Notes under the pieces: generated by a model
Seen by the model: only the letters and a program-made list of their open reading frames with translations
Databases searched by the model: none
What the model was told of the DNA's origin: nothing
Shown here: piece by piece, positions 33,537 to 42,974 of the stretch
Position numbering within the stretch: position 1 is the stretch's first letter
How the letters are laid out: every line of letters begins with the position of its first letter
Source of the DNA: Nitrospirales bacterium
Lineage (GTDB): Bacteria; Nitrospirota; Nitrospiria; Nitrospirales; UBA8639
Direction of reading: 5' to 3'
Length of the DNA: 60,477 nucleotides
Assembly: GCA_009377845.1 (NCBI GenBank)
Contig: WHTE01000003.1
Location: 1 to 60,477 of the forward strand
Made by a program: the position numbers and the translations under genes

Positions 33537-34951
33537 AGGCCACTTCGATCCGGGTTCGATTAACCCTGTGGTATGGATCCGCGTTGGCTCTCATTCTCGT
33601 GCTCTTTGCTGTGGCATTGTATTTGGTCATGTCCCGTGCCCTTCGGGAGCAGGTGGATGCGTCATTGGAAGAGGCCGCAGCCGTGGCGATCCGAACGTTG
33701 GGAGAACATCGGTTTGGACCATTTTTGATTTTCGAGGATTTATCACAGGATTTTCCTGAAATAGCTCTGCTGGATAAGTTCTTTCAAATTTTTGGTCCGG
33801 CAGGACAGGTAACCATTCAGTCGGCCAATATTCAAAGCCGGGAGATTCCATTAAGTCAAACGTCGTTTCGTGCATCCCTTGATGGGAAATCCACGTTTGA
33901 ATCCGTGCAATTTGAAAAAGGCGTTCCTCTCCGATTGCTATCGGTTCCTATTCGTCACGGAGACCAACTGGTGAATATTTTAAGGGTAGGGACTTCCCTG
34001 CAACCGACTGAACGAATGTTGCATCGGTTATTAGCGGGACTCTATATCGCGTCTCCCGTGGCCTTGCTCGTGTCATTGGTGGGGGGCTGGTTTTTGGCTG
34101 GGAGGGCACTCCGTCCGGTACATGCGATTACTCAAGCTGCGCAACGTATTGCGGCCGGGGATTGGACCCAACGGATACGAACCCCGCATTCTAACGATGA
34201 AATTGGACAATTGGCATCGACCTTTAATGACATGATTGGACGGTTGGAAGTATCTTTCCGGCAAATTCGCCAGTTTAGTGCCGATGCTTCTCATGAACTT
34301 CGGACTCCCTTGACCATCACAAAAGGTGAAACCGAGTTGGCGTTACGGCGACCTCGACAAACGGAGGATTATCGGGTTGTGCTGGAGAGCAATTTGGAAG
34401 AGATCGACCGAATGAGCCGGATTGTGGATGAACTCTTGTTTTTATCACGAGCGGATCTTGGTGAGATTAAGTTCAAAATGTTTCCAGTCCAGTTGGATGA
34501 TTTGGTTGGAGAGATTCAGCAACAGGCTTTGGTGTTGGGCAAAGAGCGCAACATCCACACGGTTCTCGAAGCCATCGAGCCCGTGGTAGTCCAGGGAGAT
34601 GATCTGCGGTTACGGGAATTATTATTAAATCTGGTCGATAATGCCGTGAAATACTCTCAAGAAGGACAGACGGTAGAGATTTCTTTAGTTGTTGCCGGAA
34701 ACCGGGGTAAATTGGTGGTTCGAGATCACGGTATTGGCATTGCTCCCGAGGATCAAGGCAGAATTTTTGATCGGTTTTACCGCACAGATGAGGCGCGCGC
34801 GCATGCGGCTAAGGGGACTGGATTGGGTCTGGCGATTTGTAAGTGGATTGTCGAAGTTCATCACGGGACGATTGAGGTGCAGAGTGCGGTTCATGGTGGT
34901 TCCTGCTTCACGGTTTTTCTTCCTTTGCTTCCCTCCGCAACGAGAGTTTAG
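33533..34951 (+). CDS. Membrane sensor histidine kinase paired with the OmpR-type regulator
   Basis: A 472-residue kinase with two membrane helices: near residues 12-34 and at about 163-190, the latter leading into HAMP (RALRPVHAITQAAQRIAAGDW). Between them is a periplasmic sensor of about 125 residues. HisKA has phospho-His in FSADASHELRTPLT; ATP domain shows LLLNLVDNAVKYS, DHGIGIAPEDQGRIFDRFYR and GTGLGLAICKWIV. It overlaps the regulator by four bases. The signal detected by the periplasmic domain is unknown. Confidence 0.92.
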   Translation: MKATSIRVRLTLWYGSALALILVLFAVALYLVMSRALREQVDASLEEAAAVAIRTLGEHRFGPFLIFEDLSQDFPEIALLDKFFQIFGPAGQVTIQSANIQSREIPLSQTSFRASLDGKSTFESVQFEKGVPLRLLSVPIRHGDQLVNILRVGTSLQPTERMLHRLLAGLYIASPVALLVSLVGGWFLAGRALRPVHAITQAAQRIAAGDWTQRIRTPHSNDEIGQLASTFNDMIGRLEVSFRQIRQFSADASHELRTPLTITKGETELALRRPRQTEDYRVVLESNLEEIDRMSRIVDELLFLSRADLGEIKFKMFPVQLDDLVGEIQQQALVLGKERNIHTVLEAIEPVVVQGDDLRLRELLLNLVDNAVKYSQEGQTVEISLVVAGNRGKLVVRDHGIGIAPEDQGRIFDRFYRTDEARAHAAKGTGLGLAICKWIVEVHHGTIEVQSAVHGGSCFTVFLPLLPSATRV

Positions 34952-35252
34952 GGGTTTTTCCGCTTCTCGTTCTATTAAAAAAAATTAATTTTCCCCTAAT
35001 TTCCCTTTCATGTCGGGGTGGTACAAATATACCTGTACCGGCCGAACAAGGAGGATACTCACCGTGCCAAGACTTTCGACCAGAATTCACAAAAAGGGTG
35101 ATTGCCGGATCCGCTAATTTGTCCGAGAGTGAATAGATTCCCATTCCAAGGAATGGGGCCTTCCTGATTCTTGTTGCGTTGGTAAGATAACCTGATGGTT
35201 TGGCCAAGTCTAGGTGCCTCTAACCCTTGATTGTCAAGAAAGGGGAATTTTT
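34952..35252. promoter_or_regulatory. Region between the kinase and the second sigma gene
   Basis: About 300 bases. It holds a perfect 18-base inverted repeat CCCATTCCAAGGAATGGG at 35140-35157, about 95 bases before the sigma start, and a possible 17-codon leader reading frame beginning GTG 35064 after AAGGAGG (35048-35054) and ending TAA 35117. Either could control the sigma gene. Confidence 0.45.
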
Positions 35253-36503
35253 ATGACCACACTTCAAGCTGTTCCACTGTTCAACGAAACGCAGGAAGAT
35301 CACGCGCGGAAATTACACGAGGACCGGCCTATAAAACGGGCTCCTCGATTGTCTCGATATTCCAAAAAGTGGGCAGATCTGGATACGGAACAGGAAGAGC
35401 GCTCCAAGAACTTTGGTGAGCCAGGAGCGGCGAATTTAGAATCAATGTATTTTCGTGGATTTCGTTCGCGCCCGCTTCTGAATGCTCAGGAAGAGTTGGA
35501 GTTGGCCACTCGACTATATCAAGGAACGGCAAGTCTCCGTTCGCTCTTGCAACAGGCTCTTCAACTCACCAAGGGACTGAAAGGCCACGAAGAGGTTGAA
35601 CTGATTCAGGAGGAATTGAAGCATTTCTTGGAGTTAAATGGCTATTCAGCCCCTGTTGTTGAAGAGATTCTTAGTTGTCTATCCCATTTGCAATCTTTCT
35701 CAGCTGCACGTGGCAAAGCAGGACGGAGGGTCAGTCTGCAGTATGCGGAGATCCGCCGTGCTGTTCTTGAAGTCCGAGTCGATATTGAAGAACCGAAAGA
35801 TGTCTTGGTGCAACGGAATCTTCGTCTTGTGGTGGATGTCGCCAAGCGGTACTTAGGTCGGGGCATGAATTTTTTAGATCTCGTACAAGAAGGCAATATC
35901 GGTCTCATGAAAGCGGCCGAACGCTTTGATTATACGCGTGGGTTTAAATTTAGCACGTATGCCACGTGGTGGATTCGCCAAGGCATTACACGAGCGGTTG
36001 CGGATCAAAGCCGGACTATACGAGTGCCGGTTCATACGAATGAGGCTTCCACAAAAATAGCGAAAACCGCTCAGCGCCTTGCGCAACAATTGGATCGAGA
36101 ACCCACTTTTGAGGAAATTGGACAAGAATTGGAGATGACCAGCGATAGGGTGAAGGAAACCATTGAAGCGTTTCAGGAACCGATATCGTTAGATGCTCCA
36201 TCAATTGATGGAGAAACTGAATTAGGGGAGTTGATTCCTGACTTGGCTTGCCAATCCCCGGACGAAGAAGTGTCTCGTAAATCAAATGTGCAATGGTTGA
36301 ATCAGATTTTTCAGATATTGACCCCTCGGGAGCAGCAAGTCATTCGTTTACGCTTTGGCATTGGTGCGGATGAACCCTGCACCCTGGAGCAAGTGGGACG
36401 TTCCATGTCGGTGACACGTGAACGGATTCGTCAAATTGAGGTAGTAGCATTGAAAAAGCTCAAAGAATCTCATGTCAAGGCCATGCTGGCCGAAATTCAG
36501 TGA
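35253..36503 (+). CDS. Second sigma-70 factor, RpoD/RpoS-like (group 2)
   Basis: A 416-residue sigma factor with regions 1.2, 2, 3 and 4: [100 protein letters not shown] and [17 protein letters not shown]. It lacks region 1.1 and the long RpoD insert, so it is a group 2 alternative factor, akin to RpoS or the cyanobacterial SigB/C types; its regulon cannot be told. AGGGGAA precedes ATG 35253. A terminator follows. Confidence 0.92.
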   Translation: MTTLQAVPLFNETQEDHARKLHEDRPIKRAPRLSRYSKKWADLDTEQEERSKNFGEPGAANLESMYFRGFRSRPLLNAQEELELATRLYQGTASLRSLLQQALQLTKGLKGHEEVELIQEELKHFLELNGYSAPVVEEILSCLSHLQSFSAARGKAGRRVSLQYAEIRRAVLEVRVDIEEPKDVLVQRNLRLVVDVAKRYLGRGMNFLDLVQEGNIGLMKAAERFDYTRGFKFSTYATWWIRQGITRAVADQSRTIRVPVHTNEASTKIAKTAQRLAQQLDREPTFEEIGQELEMTSDRVKETIEAFQEPISLDAPSIDGETELGELIPDLACQSPDEEVSRKSNVQWLNQIFQILTPREQQVIRLRFGIGADEPCTLEQVGRSMSVTRERIRQIEVVALKKLKESHVKAMLAEIQ

Positions 36504-36995
36504 AGTGATGTTGTTGCGAAATTCGAATTTTAATTATAAAGGATAGAGTAAAATGTAAGAATGTTGGTTGTTTTCGCGCCGGGGTGGAATATTTGAAAAA
36601 GCAGGAGCCTTGCGATTCCTGCTTTTTCTTTTTTTAGGAGTGGCCACCATGTTGGCGGTGCGGATGGATTTGGGGTATTTTAATTTGACTTTCGGGAAAT
36701 TGTTTATAGGTTTAGTCAGTGAGTGGCTATATTTCTTAGGCCTGTTGAGCGGATATTCGTGAATACACGAATATTGATTGATGGTGGCCTGTTGGTCATT
36801 GCGTCATCTTGTCACGATATTCATTGCAGAATGCTAGGGTCGGATCGGGGACTCGTTGGCATCTTCTATTCGATACGGAAGGTGGAACTCGAAGGCAGGT
36901 CACTCATAATAAGGCGACTGGACGGTGCAAGCCAAATTTCTTTTGACGGTCACAAGAGGGAATATGAACGGTCTCCTCGTTGAACGGGTTCTGGC
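36504..36995. other. Gap between sigma gene and arfB
   Basis: No supportable gene. It holds the sigma terminator and a perfect 9-bp inverted repeat ATATTCGTG/CACGAATAT at 36753-36774 with a four-base loop AATA. The arfB start has no strong ribosome site. Confidence 0.5.
36596..36636 (+). terminator. Rho-independent terminator of the second sigma gene
   Basis: AAAAAGCAGGA pairs perfectly with TCCTGCTTTTT around a ten-base loop, followed by CTTTTTTTA. Confidence 0.9.
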
Positions 36996-37427
36996 ATGGC
37001 TATTGTGATCAATCAAGATCTCTCGATCCCTGATGCTGAAGTGCGATTTTCGGCTGCCCGAAGTGGAGGTCCAGGAGGACAACATGTCAACAAGGTGAAT
37101 AGTCGGGTCATTTTGGAGTTTGATGTGATGCATACTTCCGTGCTCAGCCCGTATCAAAAACGAAAAATTTTCGAAATGGTCGGCCATCGTATGAATCAAC
37201 AAGGGATATTGAGGCTGCAAGCCCAACGACATCGAACCCAATCCGCGAATCGGGCCGATTTATTAGAGAGATTTATCGAGATTTTCCGAGATGCGTTGCG
37301 CCCTGTTAAAAGCCGGGTTGCGACTCGAGTTCCTCGTTCGGTTCGTGAGAAACGTTTGGAGGAGAAAAAGTTGCGTACTCAGGTTAAGCGGGTCCGTCAA
37401 ACTCCTAAAAATCTCGATGACGCGTAA
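36996..37427 (+). CDS. arfB: Peptidyl-tRNA hydrolase ArfB (YaeJ)
   Basis: A 143-residue protein with the GGQ catalytic motif of class I release factors (ARSGGPGGQHVNKVNSRV) and a long basic C-terminal tail (RKxRLEEKKLRTQVKRV) that enters the empty mRNA channel of stalled ribosomes. It hydrolyses peptidyl-tRNA on non-stop complexes, independent of tmRNA. No peptide-anticodon motif, consistent with ArfB rather than RF1/RF2. Length is normal (about 140). Confidence 0.92.
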   Translation: MAIVINQDLSIPDAEVRFSAARSGGPGGQHVNKVNSRVILEFDVMHTSVLSPYQKRKIFEMVGHRMNQQGILRLQAQRHRTQSANRADLLERFIEIFRDALRPVKSRVATRVPRSVREKRLEEKKLRTQVKRVRQTPKNLDDA

Positions 37428-37458
37428 CTATCGGTAATATGTAAGGTAAGGAAATTTC

Positions 37459-39540
37459 ATGACGACCCATTCCCCTCATTCCGGTCCTTTGCTTCCCAGT
37501 CCACCCCGTGCCAAGCAGGTTCCACACCGTTTGGAACGCCACGGCCATATTCGAATCGATGAGTATTATTGGCTGAAAGATCGGGACAACCCGGAGGTGT
37601 TGGCATATTTACAGGCCGAAAATGAGTATGCCGCTGCGTTGAGAAGCCATGCCCGTGATTTGGAGCGGACGTTGTTTGAAGAGATCAAGGGCCGTATTCA
37701 GCAAACCGATTTATCTGTTCCGTATAAGCTGGGAGATTATTTGTATTACACCCGGTTTGAAGAGGGAAAGGAGTATGTCCTGTACTGCCGGAAAAAAGGA
37801 TCATTAACCAGTCCCGAAGAAGTCATGGTGGATGGTAATGTGTTGGCTCAGGGTTATGATTATTTTTCGATGGGTACTTGGAAGATAAGTTCTGGACAGG
37901 ACATTCTAGCTTATGCCATTGATACGCAAGGCCGACGTATTTATTCCATTGGTTTTAAAAATTTGACGACCGGTGAGACGGTTAGTGACTTCATTCCGTC
38001 CGTGACCGGGAATATGGAATGGGGGAATGACAACCGTACCCTCTTGTATGCCAGGCAAGATCCTGAAACGTTACGCCCGTTTCAGATCTTTCGTCACACG
38101 CTAGGGACAGAACCTCAGCTGGATACATTGGTGTATGAAGAATCGGACGACACCTTTTCAGTCTATGTTGGCAAAACAAAATCCAAGCGGTATCTATTGC
38201 TTGGATCGCATCAAACCATAACCAGCGAGTGCCGGTATTTAAATGCGGATACCCCGGAAGGAGAGTTTCAGTTATTTCAGGCACGGGAACGGGGACATGA
38301 ATATGACGTGGACCACCTCGGCGATCATTTTTGGATACGAACCAATGATCAAGCCAAAAATTTTCGCTTAATGAAGACGTCTCTGAATTCGACGCACAAA
38401 AACCAGTGGCTGGAAGTCATTCCTCATCGCCCGGATGTGTTCTTTGAAGGATTTGAACTTTTCCGGAATTACCTCGTGGCGGAAGAACGAAAGCAAGGAC
38501 TCATTCATCTTCGAATGCTCCCCAACCAAGATGGTCCTGAACACGAATTGGATTTTGGAGAGCCGGCCTACCTGGTGGTCTTGGGCGATAATTGTGAAGT
38601 AGACACCCCCTATCTCCGGTTTGGGTATACCTCCATGACCACTCCCATGACGATCTATGATTATCATATGGAAACTCGTGAGAAAATTCTTCTGAAACAA
38701 GAGAAGGTCCTCGGTGGTTTTCAAATTAGTCACTACCAGACTGAGCGCCTCTTGGCTCCCGCTTCAGATGGCAATTCTATTCCTATTTCCCTGGTCTACC
38801 GAAAGGGGTTTGCCCGGAATGGTACGCATCCCCTGTTGCTGTATGGCTATGGTTCCTATGGGGCAAGCATGGATGCGAGTTTTAGCTCCCCTCGTCTCAG
38901 CTTGCTGGATCGTGGGTTCGTCTATGCATTAGCCCATATTCGGGGTGGGGAAGAATTGGGCCGGCAATGGTATGAAGATGGCAAGCTATTACAAAAGAAA
39001 AATACATTTACCGATTTTATTGCCTGTGCGGAATTTCTTATTCAGCAAGGGTACGCGGTTCCTCAGCAATTATTCGCCATGGGCGGAAGCGCTGGCGGCT
39101 TGTTAATGGGCGTGATCATGAATATGCGACCGGATTTGTTTCATGGTGTGGTGGCGCAGGTCCCTTTTGTGGATGTGGTGACCACCATGTTAGATCCCAA
39201 TATTCCACTCACCACCGGAGAGTATGATGAATGGGGTGATCCCAACCAACAGCAGTTTTATGACTATTTGCTCTCCTATTCCCCCTACGACAACCTTGAA
39301 CCAAAACCCTACCCCCATCTCTTGGTAACTTCGGGGCTTCACGACTCACAAGTGCAGTTTTGGGAACCGACGAAATGGGTTGCTAAATTGCGTGCTCTGA
39401 AGACGGACAATCAACGTCTTCTTCTTAGAACTAATATGGATGCAGGGCATAGTGGAGCCTCCGGCCGTTTTAAACAATATGAGGAAACGGCGATGATCTA
39501 TGCCTTTTTATTGGATCTTACTGGTTTCGTTGAAAGTTGA
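37459..39540 (+). CDS. ptrB: Oligopeptidase B (S9A prolyl oligopeptidase family)
   Basis: A 693-residue cytoplasmic serine peptidase that cleaves short peptides after Arg or Lys. An N-terminal beta-propeller (DEYYWLKDRDNPEVLAYL start, RIYSIGFKNLTTGET) is followed by the alpha/beta-hydrolase domain with nucleophile S544 in GGSAGG, D629 in LHDSQVQFWEP and H664 in DAGHSGASGR. DEYYW and the C-terminal LLRTNMDAGHSG identify it as oligopeptidase B rather than prolyl oligopeptidase. Starts 31 bases after arfB. Confidence 0.93.
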   Translation: MTTHSPHSGPLLPSPPRAKQVPHRLERHGHIRIDEYYWLKDRDNPEVLAYLQAENEYAAALRSHARDLERTLFEEIKGRIQQTDLSVPYKLGDYLYYTRFEEGKEYVLYCRKKGSLTSPEEVMVDGNVLAQGYDYFSMGTWKISSGQDILAYAIDTQGRRIYSIGFKNLTTGETVSDFIPSVTGNMEWGNDNRTLLYARQDPETLRPFQIFRHTLGTEPQLDTLVYEESDDTFSVYVGKTKSKRYLLLGSHQTITSECRYLNADTPEGEFQLFQARERGHEYDVDHLGDHFWIRTNDQAKNFRLMKTSLNSTHKNQWLEVIPHRPDVFFEGFELFRNYLVAEERKQGLIHLRMLPNQDGPEHELDFGEPAYLVVLGDNCEVDTPYLRFGYTSMTTPMTIYDYHMETREKILLKQEKVLGGFQISHYQTERLLAPASDGNSIPISLVYRKGFARNGTHPLLLYGYGSYGASMDASFSSPRLSLLDRGFVYALAHIRGGEELGRQWYEDGKLLQKKNTFTDFIACAEFLIQQGYAVPQQLFAMGGSAGGLLMGVIMNMRPDLFHGVVAQVPFVDVVTTMLDPNIPLTTGEYDEWGDPNQQQFYDYLLSYSPYDNLEPKPYPHLLVTSGLHDSQVQFWEPTKWVAKLRALKTDNQRLLLRTNMDAGHSGASGRFKQYEETAMIYAFLLDLTGFVES

Positions 39541-39880
39541 GGGCATTCCCTGCCCTGTTGAATCGCATTTCGGCCTTCTTCTTTTTATTTTCGAATGTAT
39601 CTATTCAATGGTTCTTACAAGTTTTGAGAATAGATCGCTACGCGCATAAATATTTGCGTCTCGGTACGGCGATGGTGGTCGTTCAGTGTCGTCCTGTTTG
39701 GTTTTTATGGGGAATGCGATTATTGATTCGTATGTGGGCAACGATGACTGGTTCCGTGAAGTCGCAGGCTGATAAGACGAAGATCATATCCGAGGCCTTC
39801 CCTTGGCGGATGGAAACTTTCTGCAAGTGACGTCTGCATGTCCGTTTAGGCGACCACGGATTTTTGACTGAGGTGGAGAA
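39541..39880. other. Non-coding gap
   Basis: A reading frame of 97 codons from a TTG overlapping the ptrB stop runs through this stretch, but its composition is random-looking and it has no ribosome site, so I do not call it a gene. No repeat or terminator is obvious. Confidence 0.45.
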
Positions 39881-40651
39881 ATGACCGATGGCAGGCCCTT
39901 GTCAGATCGAGGAAGATTCTCTACATTCCCATGCATGTCGTCCCGACAATTCCGGGCAAAGGTTCTCAGAATTCGGCATCTGACTACAGATGTTCGAGAA
40001 TTGACTTTGGAGTTGGTCGACCCTCCTACGCTGGCTTTTCTGCCAGGACAGTCGATTGCCGTGACAATCCCTAATGGAGGCTTCGGCCCATCGTCCCTAA
40101 GATATTATTCGCTTGCCTCACTTCCCAGTTCCTCTCATCATCCGGTGTTACTGCTCAATGCTGGAGATCACGGAAAAGGGGCAGCGTTTTTGTTGAAGCA
40201 CTCGGTTGGAGAGGAACTTCATTTTTCAGGGCCATTTGGGTCGTTTCACCTTCAACATGATCCAGAGCGGGAGTTGCTGTTTGTTGGAACGGGAACCGGC
40301 ATTGCGCCTTTATGGTCTATGATAGCCAGCCTCTTGGAACACTCCTGTTCCCAACCCATGACATTGTTATGGGGTCTTCGAAGTGAACCCGATATCTACT
40401 ATTTAAAAGAGTTACAGTGGTGGGCCGATCGCCACTCGAATTTTTCCTTTATCCTCACACTGTCTCAACCGGGGCAAAATTGGAGAGGAAAGACGGGACG
40501 GGTCACGCACCTCCTACAGGAGTTTCCCCAAGTTGATCATCTGGCTGCCTATGTGTGTGGCAATCGAAAAATGGTTGCGGAAGTTTCCGACCTTCTTCGC
40601 CACAAAGGTGCCTGCCCCATCTATCGCGAGCGGCATGACGAAGATTTATAG
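39881..40651 (+). CDS. Ferredoxin-NADP reductase-like flavoprotein
   Basis: A 256-residue FAD/NAD(P)-binding reductase of the FNR superfamily. FLPGQSIAVTIP and RYYSLASLP are the FAD-binding RxYS/T region, FVGTGTGIAPLWSMI the NAD(P)H pyrophosphate loop, and VCGNRKMVAEVSDLL the C-terminal nucleotide region. No iron-sulfur or heme domain is fused, so it needs a separate electron carrier. GGTGGAG precedes ATG 39881; the conserved part begins at an in-frame ATG at 39935. Confidence 0.88.
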   Translation: MTDGRPLSDRGRFSTFPCMSSRQFRAKVLRIRHLTTDVRELTLELVDPPTLAFLPGQSIAVTIPNGGFGPSSLRYYSLASLPSSSHHPVLLLNAGDHGKGAAFLLKHSVGEELHFSGPFGSFHLQHDPERELLFVGTGTGIAPLWSMIASLLEHSCSQPMTLLWGLRSEPDIYYLKELQWWADRHSNFSFILTLSQPGQNWRGKTGRVTHLLQEFPQVDHLAAYVCGNRKMVAEVSDLLRHKGACPIYRERHDEDL

Positions 40652-40948
40652 TTCTTGAATTCTGGATTCGTAGATTTTCAACTTCAGGTTCCTCTTTGAG
40701 CTTGTGGGTGTTTCGTGTAAAAGTTTCCTGTATTGCTATGATACACTGCTTGGAGAATGTCCGCGGAATGCCTGATGTGAGATTTTTTGTTTCCAACACG
40801 ATGGCTTTTTCTCTGCTTAGAGTGCGTCAGGCTTCGGGACTGTTCTCCCGTATGCGCACCGCTTCACAAATTTATTCCCGCTTATATTGTTCCAGGCCTT
40901 GCCGTTAGTGCGGGAATGGTTGGCGAGGTATTCAGCGTGAGAGATCAG

Positions 40949-42130
40949 ATGAATGTCAAAGCACATGCCACTGAGCAACCCGTTGAAATCAATGAGTTGA
41001 CGACCGATCTCGGCATCTATCTTCATATTCCTTTTTGCTTTAAACGGTGCCATTTTTGTGCATTTTACCTGGTGATGTATGAAGAACAACGGGTTGACCA
41101 ATTTCTTCATGCCCTTGAACAGGAAATGGCGCTTTATGCCATGCAAGTGGACATGAGTCGGCGAACTGTGTCTACCGTGTATATTGGGGGTGGGACTCCC
41201 ACCGCCTTGTTACCTGGGCAGTTTTCAAAAATTCTTGCGGTTATGACTTCGAGGTTCTCCCTATCGGAAAAATGTGAAATCACGGTCGAAGCGACCCCTG
41301 AATCTCTAACGGCCAAGTATGCGGATATCCTTCAGCAAGCGGGGGTGACTCGTTTGAGTGTAGGGATTCAATCATTCGACCAACAAGAACGGACGCGGTT
41401 GGGGCTCTCCGGGACCGTCGCGGAAGCCATGTCGGGCGTTCAAATAGCGAAACAGGCTGGGTTCTCCAATATTAATGTCGACCTCATATACGGGATTCCC
41501 GGCCAATCATTTCAGTCATGGGAAAGGACTCTTACTCAAGCGCTGGAACTGAAGCCCTCACATCTCTCCTGTTATGCGCTTTCACTCGAAGAAGGGACCC
41601 GTTTCCATACGGAATTTCGGCGGGGGACATTTGAACTTATGGACCCGGATGATGAGGCGTGTTTCCAGCATCGAGCTGAAGCCCAATTGGAAACGGCCGG
41701 GTTTCATCGATATGAAATTTCAAATTGGGCGAAACCGGGTCGCGCCTGTCAGCATAATCTTCGATATTGGCGGGGCTTGGAGTATCTGGGGTTGGGCCCA
41801 AGCGCTCAATCGTATTTGTCAGAGAGCCGCTTTGGAAATGTGTCCAGTGTCGATCAGTATTCAAAGCAACTGGAAGCCGGAAAGTTGCCGATTGCGGAAA
41901 GAGAGCGTCTGCCCAGGCTTCAGCAAGAAAAAGAGCGAATCGTGTTTGGGTTACGCCTGCTCGAAGGGGTGCCCATTGATTGGGTTCAAGGAGTATCTCA
42001 AGACGAAGCCTGGTCGACGTCTTTCAATAATTTGCTTGAAGAAGATTATCTCTTTCAAACAGGCTCACGGGTACAGTTAACGCGGAAGGGTCGTCAATTT
42101 GCGGATACGGTTGGAATGCGATTACTGTAA
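40949..42130 (+). CDS. hemW: HemW-like radical SAM protein
   Basis: A 393-residue radical SAM enzyme of the HemN/HemW group. IYLHIPFCFKRCHFCAFYL carries the C-x3-C-x2-C iron-sulfur site; YIGGGTPTALLP, SVGIQSFDQQERTRLG, NVDLIYGIPGQSFQSW and ALSLEEGTRFH follow, then the HemW winged C-domain (LVFGLRLLEGV-like FGLRLLEG). HemW is a heme chaperone, not an oxygen-independent coproporphyrinogen oxidase; the C-x3-C-x2-C with Ala-Phe next fits that. ATG 40949 or ATG 40916 are the two plausible starts. Confidence 0.85.
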   Translation: MNVKAHATEQPVEINELTTDLGIYLHIPFCFKRCHFCAFYLVMYEEQRVDQFLHALEQEMALYAMQVDMSRRTVSTVYIGGGTPTALLPGQFSKILAVMTSRFSLSEKCEITVEATPESLTAKYADILQQAGVTRLSVGIQSFDQQERTRLGLSGTVAEAMSGVQIAKQAGFSNINVDLIYGIPGQSFQSWERTLTQALELKPSHLSCYALSLEEGTRFHTEFRRGTFELMDPDDEACFQHRAEAQLETAGFHRYEISNWAKPGRACQHNLRYWRGLEYLGLGPSAQSYLSESRFGNVSSVDQYSKQLEAGKLPIAERERLPRLQQEKERIVFGLRLLEGVPIDWVQGVSQDEAWSTSFNNLLEEDYLFQTGSRVQLTRKGRQFADTVGMRLL

Positions 42131-42974
42131 GACGCGGGTACGACTTGATGAGAAATCTTGAGCAATATGAGAGATATTTCCTGAATAAAATGCCTTCTGA
42201 TAAGGCATGTTGCTTTAAAAAGCGTGTGATACGGATTTTGTCTTTCTTTACAGGGTTATTCATAAATAAAATCCACAGCTGTGGATGAATGACTTGTGGA
42301 ATTCTGAGAAAATTTGATGAACGAAATGTTTTGGTCTATGAAAAATTCCATCATTAAAATTGTTTGATGAATCGATAAAAAATGATAAAAAACAATAGAT
42401 TATATAGATTTAGGCTATTTCACATGAATTTCCTTATTGAAGAGATTGCGGAATTTGTTAAACTATGAAGTGGTTTTATGGTGTTTTTCCACAAGCCTTG
42501 GGGATAACAAGAGAATAGTCATATTGTCTTAAGGTAATGGTTTGGGTCATTATTGCGAGCCGATCTTATTTATGTATGTCAGGACCTTTTGAGTCCAAGC
42601 GACGTGAAGAGAAAGAAACGCATTGACTCATGAGTCGCCAATTCTCCTTGGATCAAGCCAATCGGGGATCTAGCCTACTAATGTCGATCGTTGTCCCAGG
42701 GATGGGCATAGAGGCATCGAGTTGGCAACCCGTCTCTCGTGCAATCTAACCAATATCGTGTCGATGCCAACCCAACTTGCGGTCCTGGCAGGTCTTCTGA
42801 AGGGATGGGATTGCTTGCATGAGGAAAAAAATCTAGCAGTATGCAACCAACGATCTGGAAATATGCATCGCGACGAGTGTCGGTGTTTTGTCATCGTATT
42901 CTGAAGAAAATGGGCGTATCCCTATATCACCGGTTGTTTTGAATCGTGGTACTTGCGTGAAACACAATTCTCCT
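42131..42974. other. Long AT-rich gap with palindromes and DnaA-box-like sites
   Basis: No gene is recognised in 840 bases. A 7-bp hairpin ATGCCTT/AAGGCAT lies at 42190-42208. A perfect 16-base palindrome ATCCACAGCTGTGGAT at 42271-42286 holds two inverted TCCACA cores; TGTGGATGA (one base from TGTGGATAA) overlaps it. TTTTCCACA at 42485-42493 is one base from TTATCCACA. The stretch between is AT-rich with runs such as GATAAAAAATGATAAAAAAC (42374-42393). A 12-base palindrome GACTCATGAGTC is at 42625-42636. Confidence 0.5.

Noticed and set aside
36568-36762. 64-codon frame with a hydrophobic stretch
   Set aside because: It runs through the clear sigma terminator at 36596-36636, so it is unlikely to be a gene.
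39537-39830. 97-codon frame starting with TTG after ptrB
   Set aside because: No ribosome site, no recognisable domain, and composition like non-coding DNA.
42722-42904. 60-codon frame before the DUF2779 gene
   Set aside because: No domain, no ribosome site, and a minus-strand frame of equal length overlaps it; likely chance.
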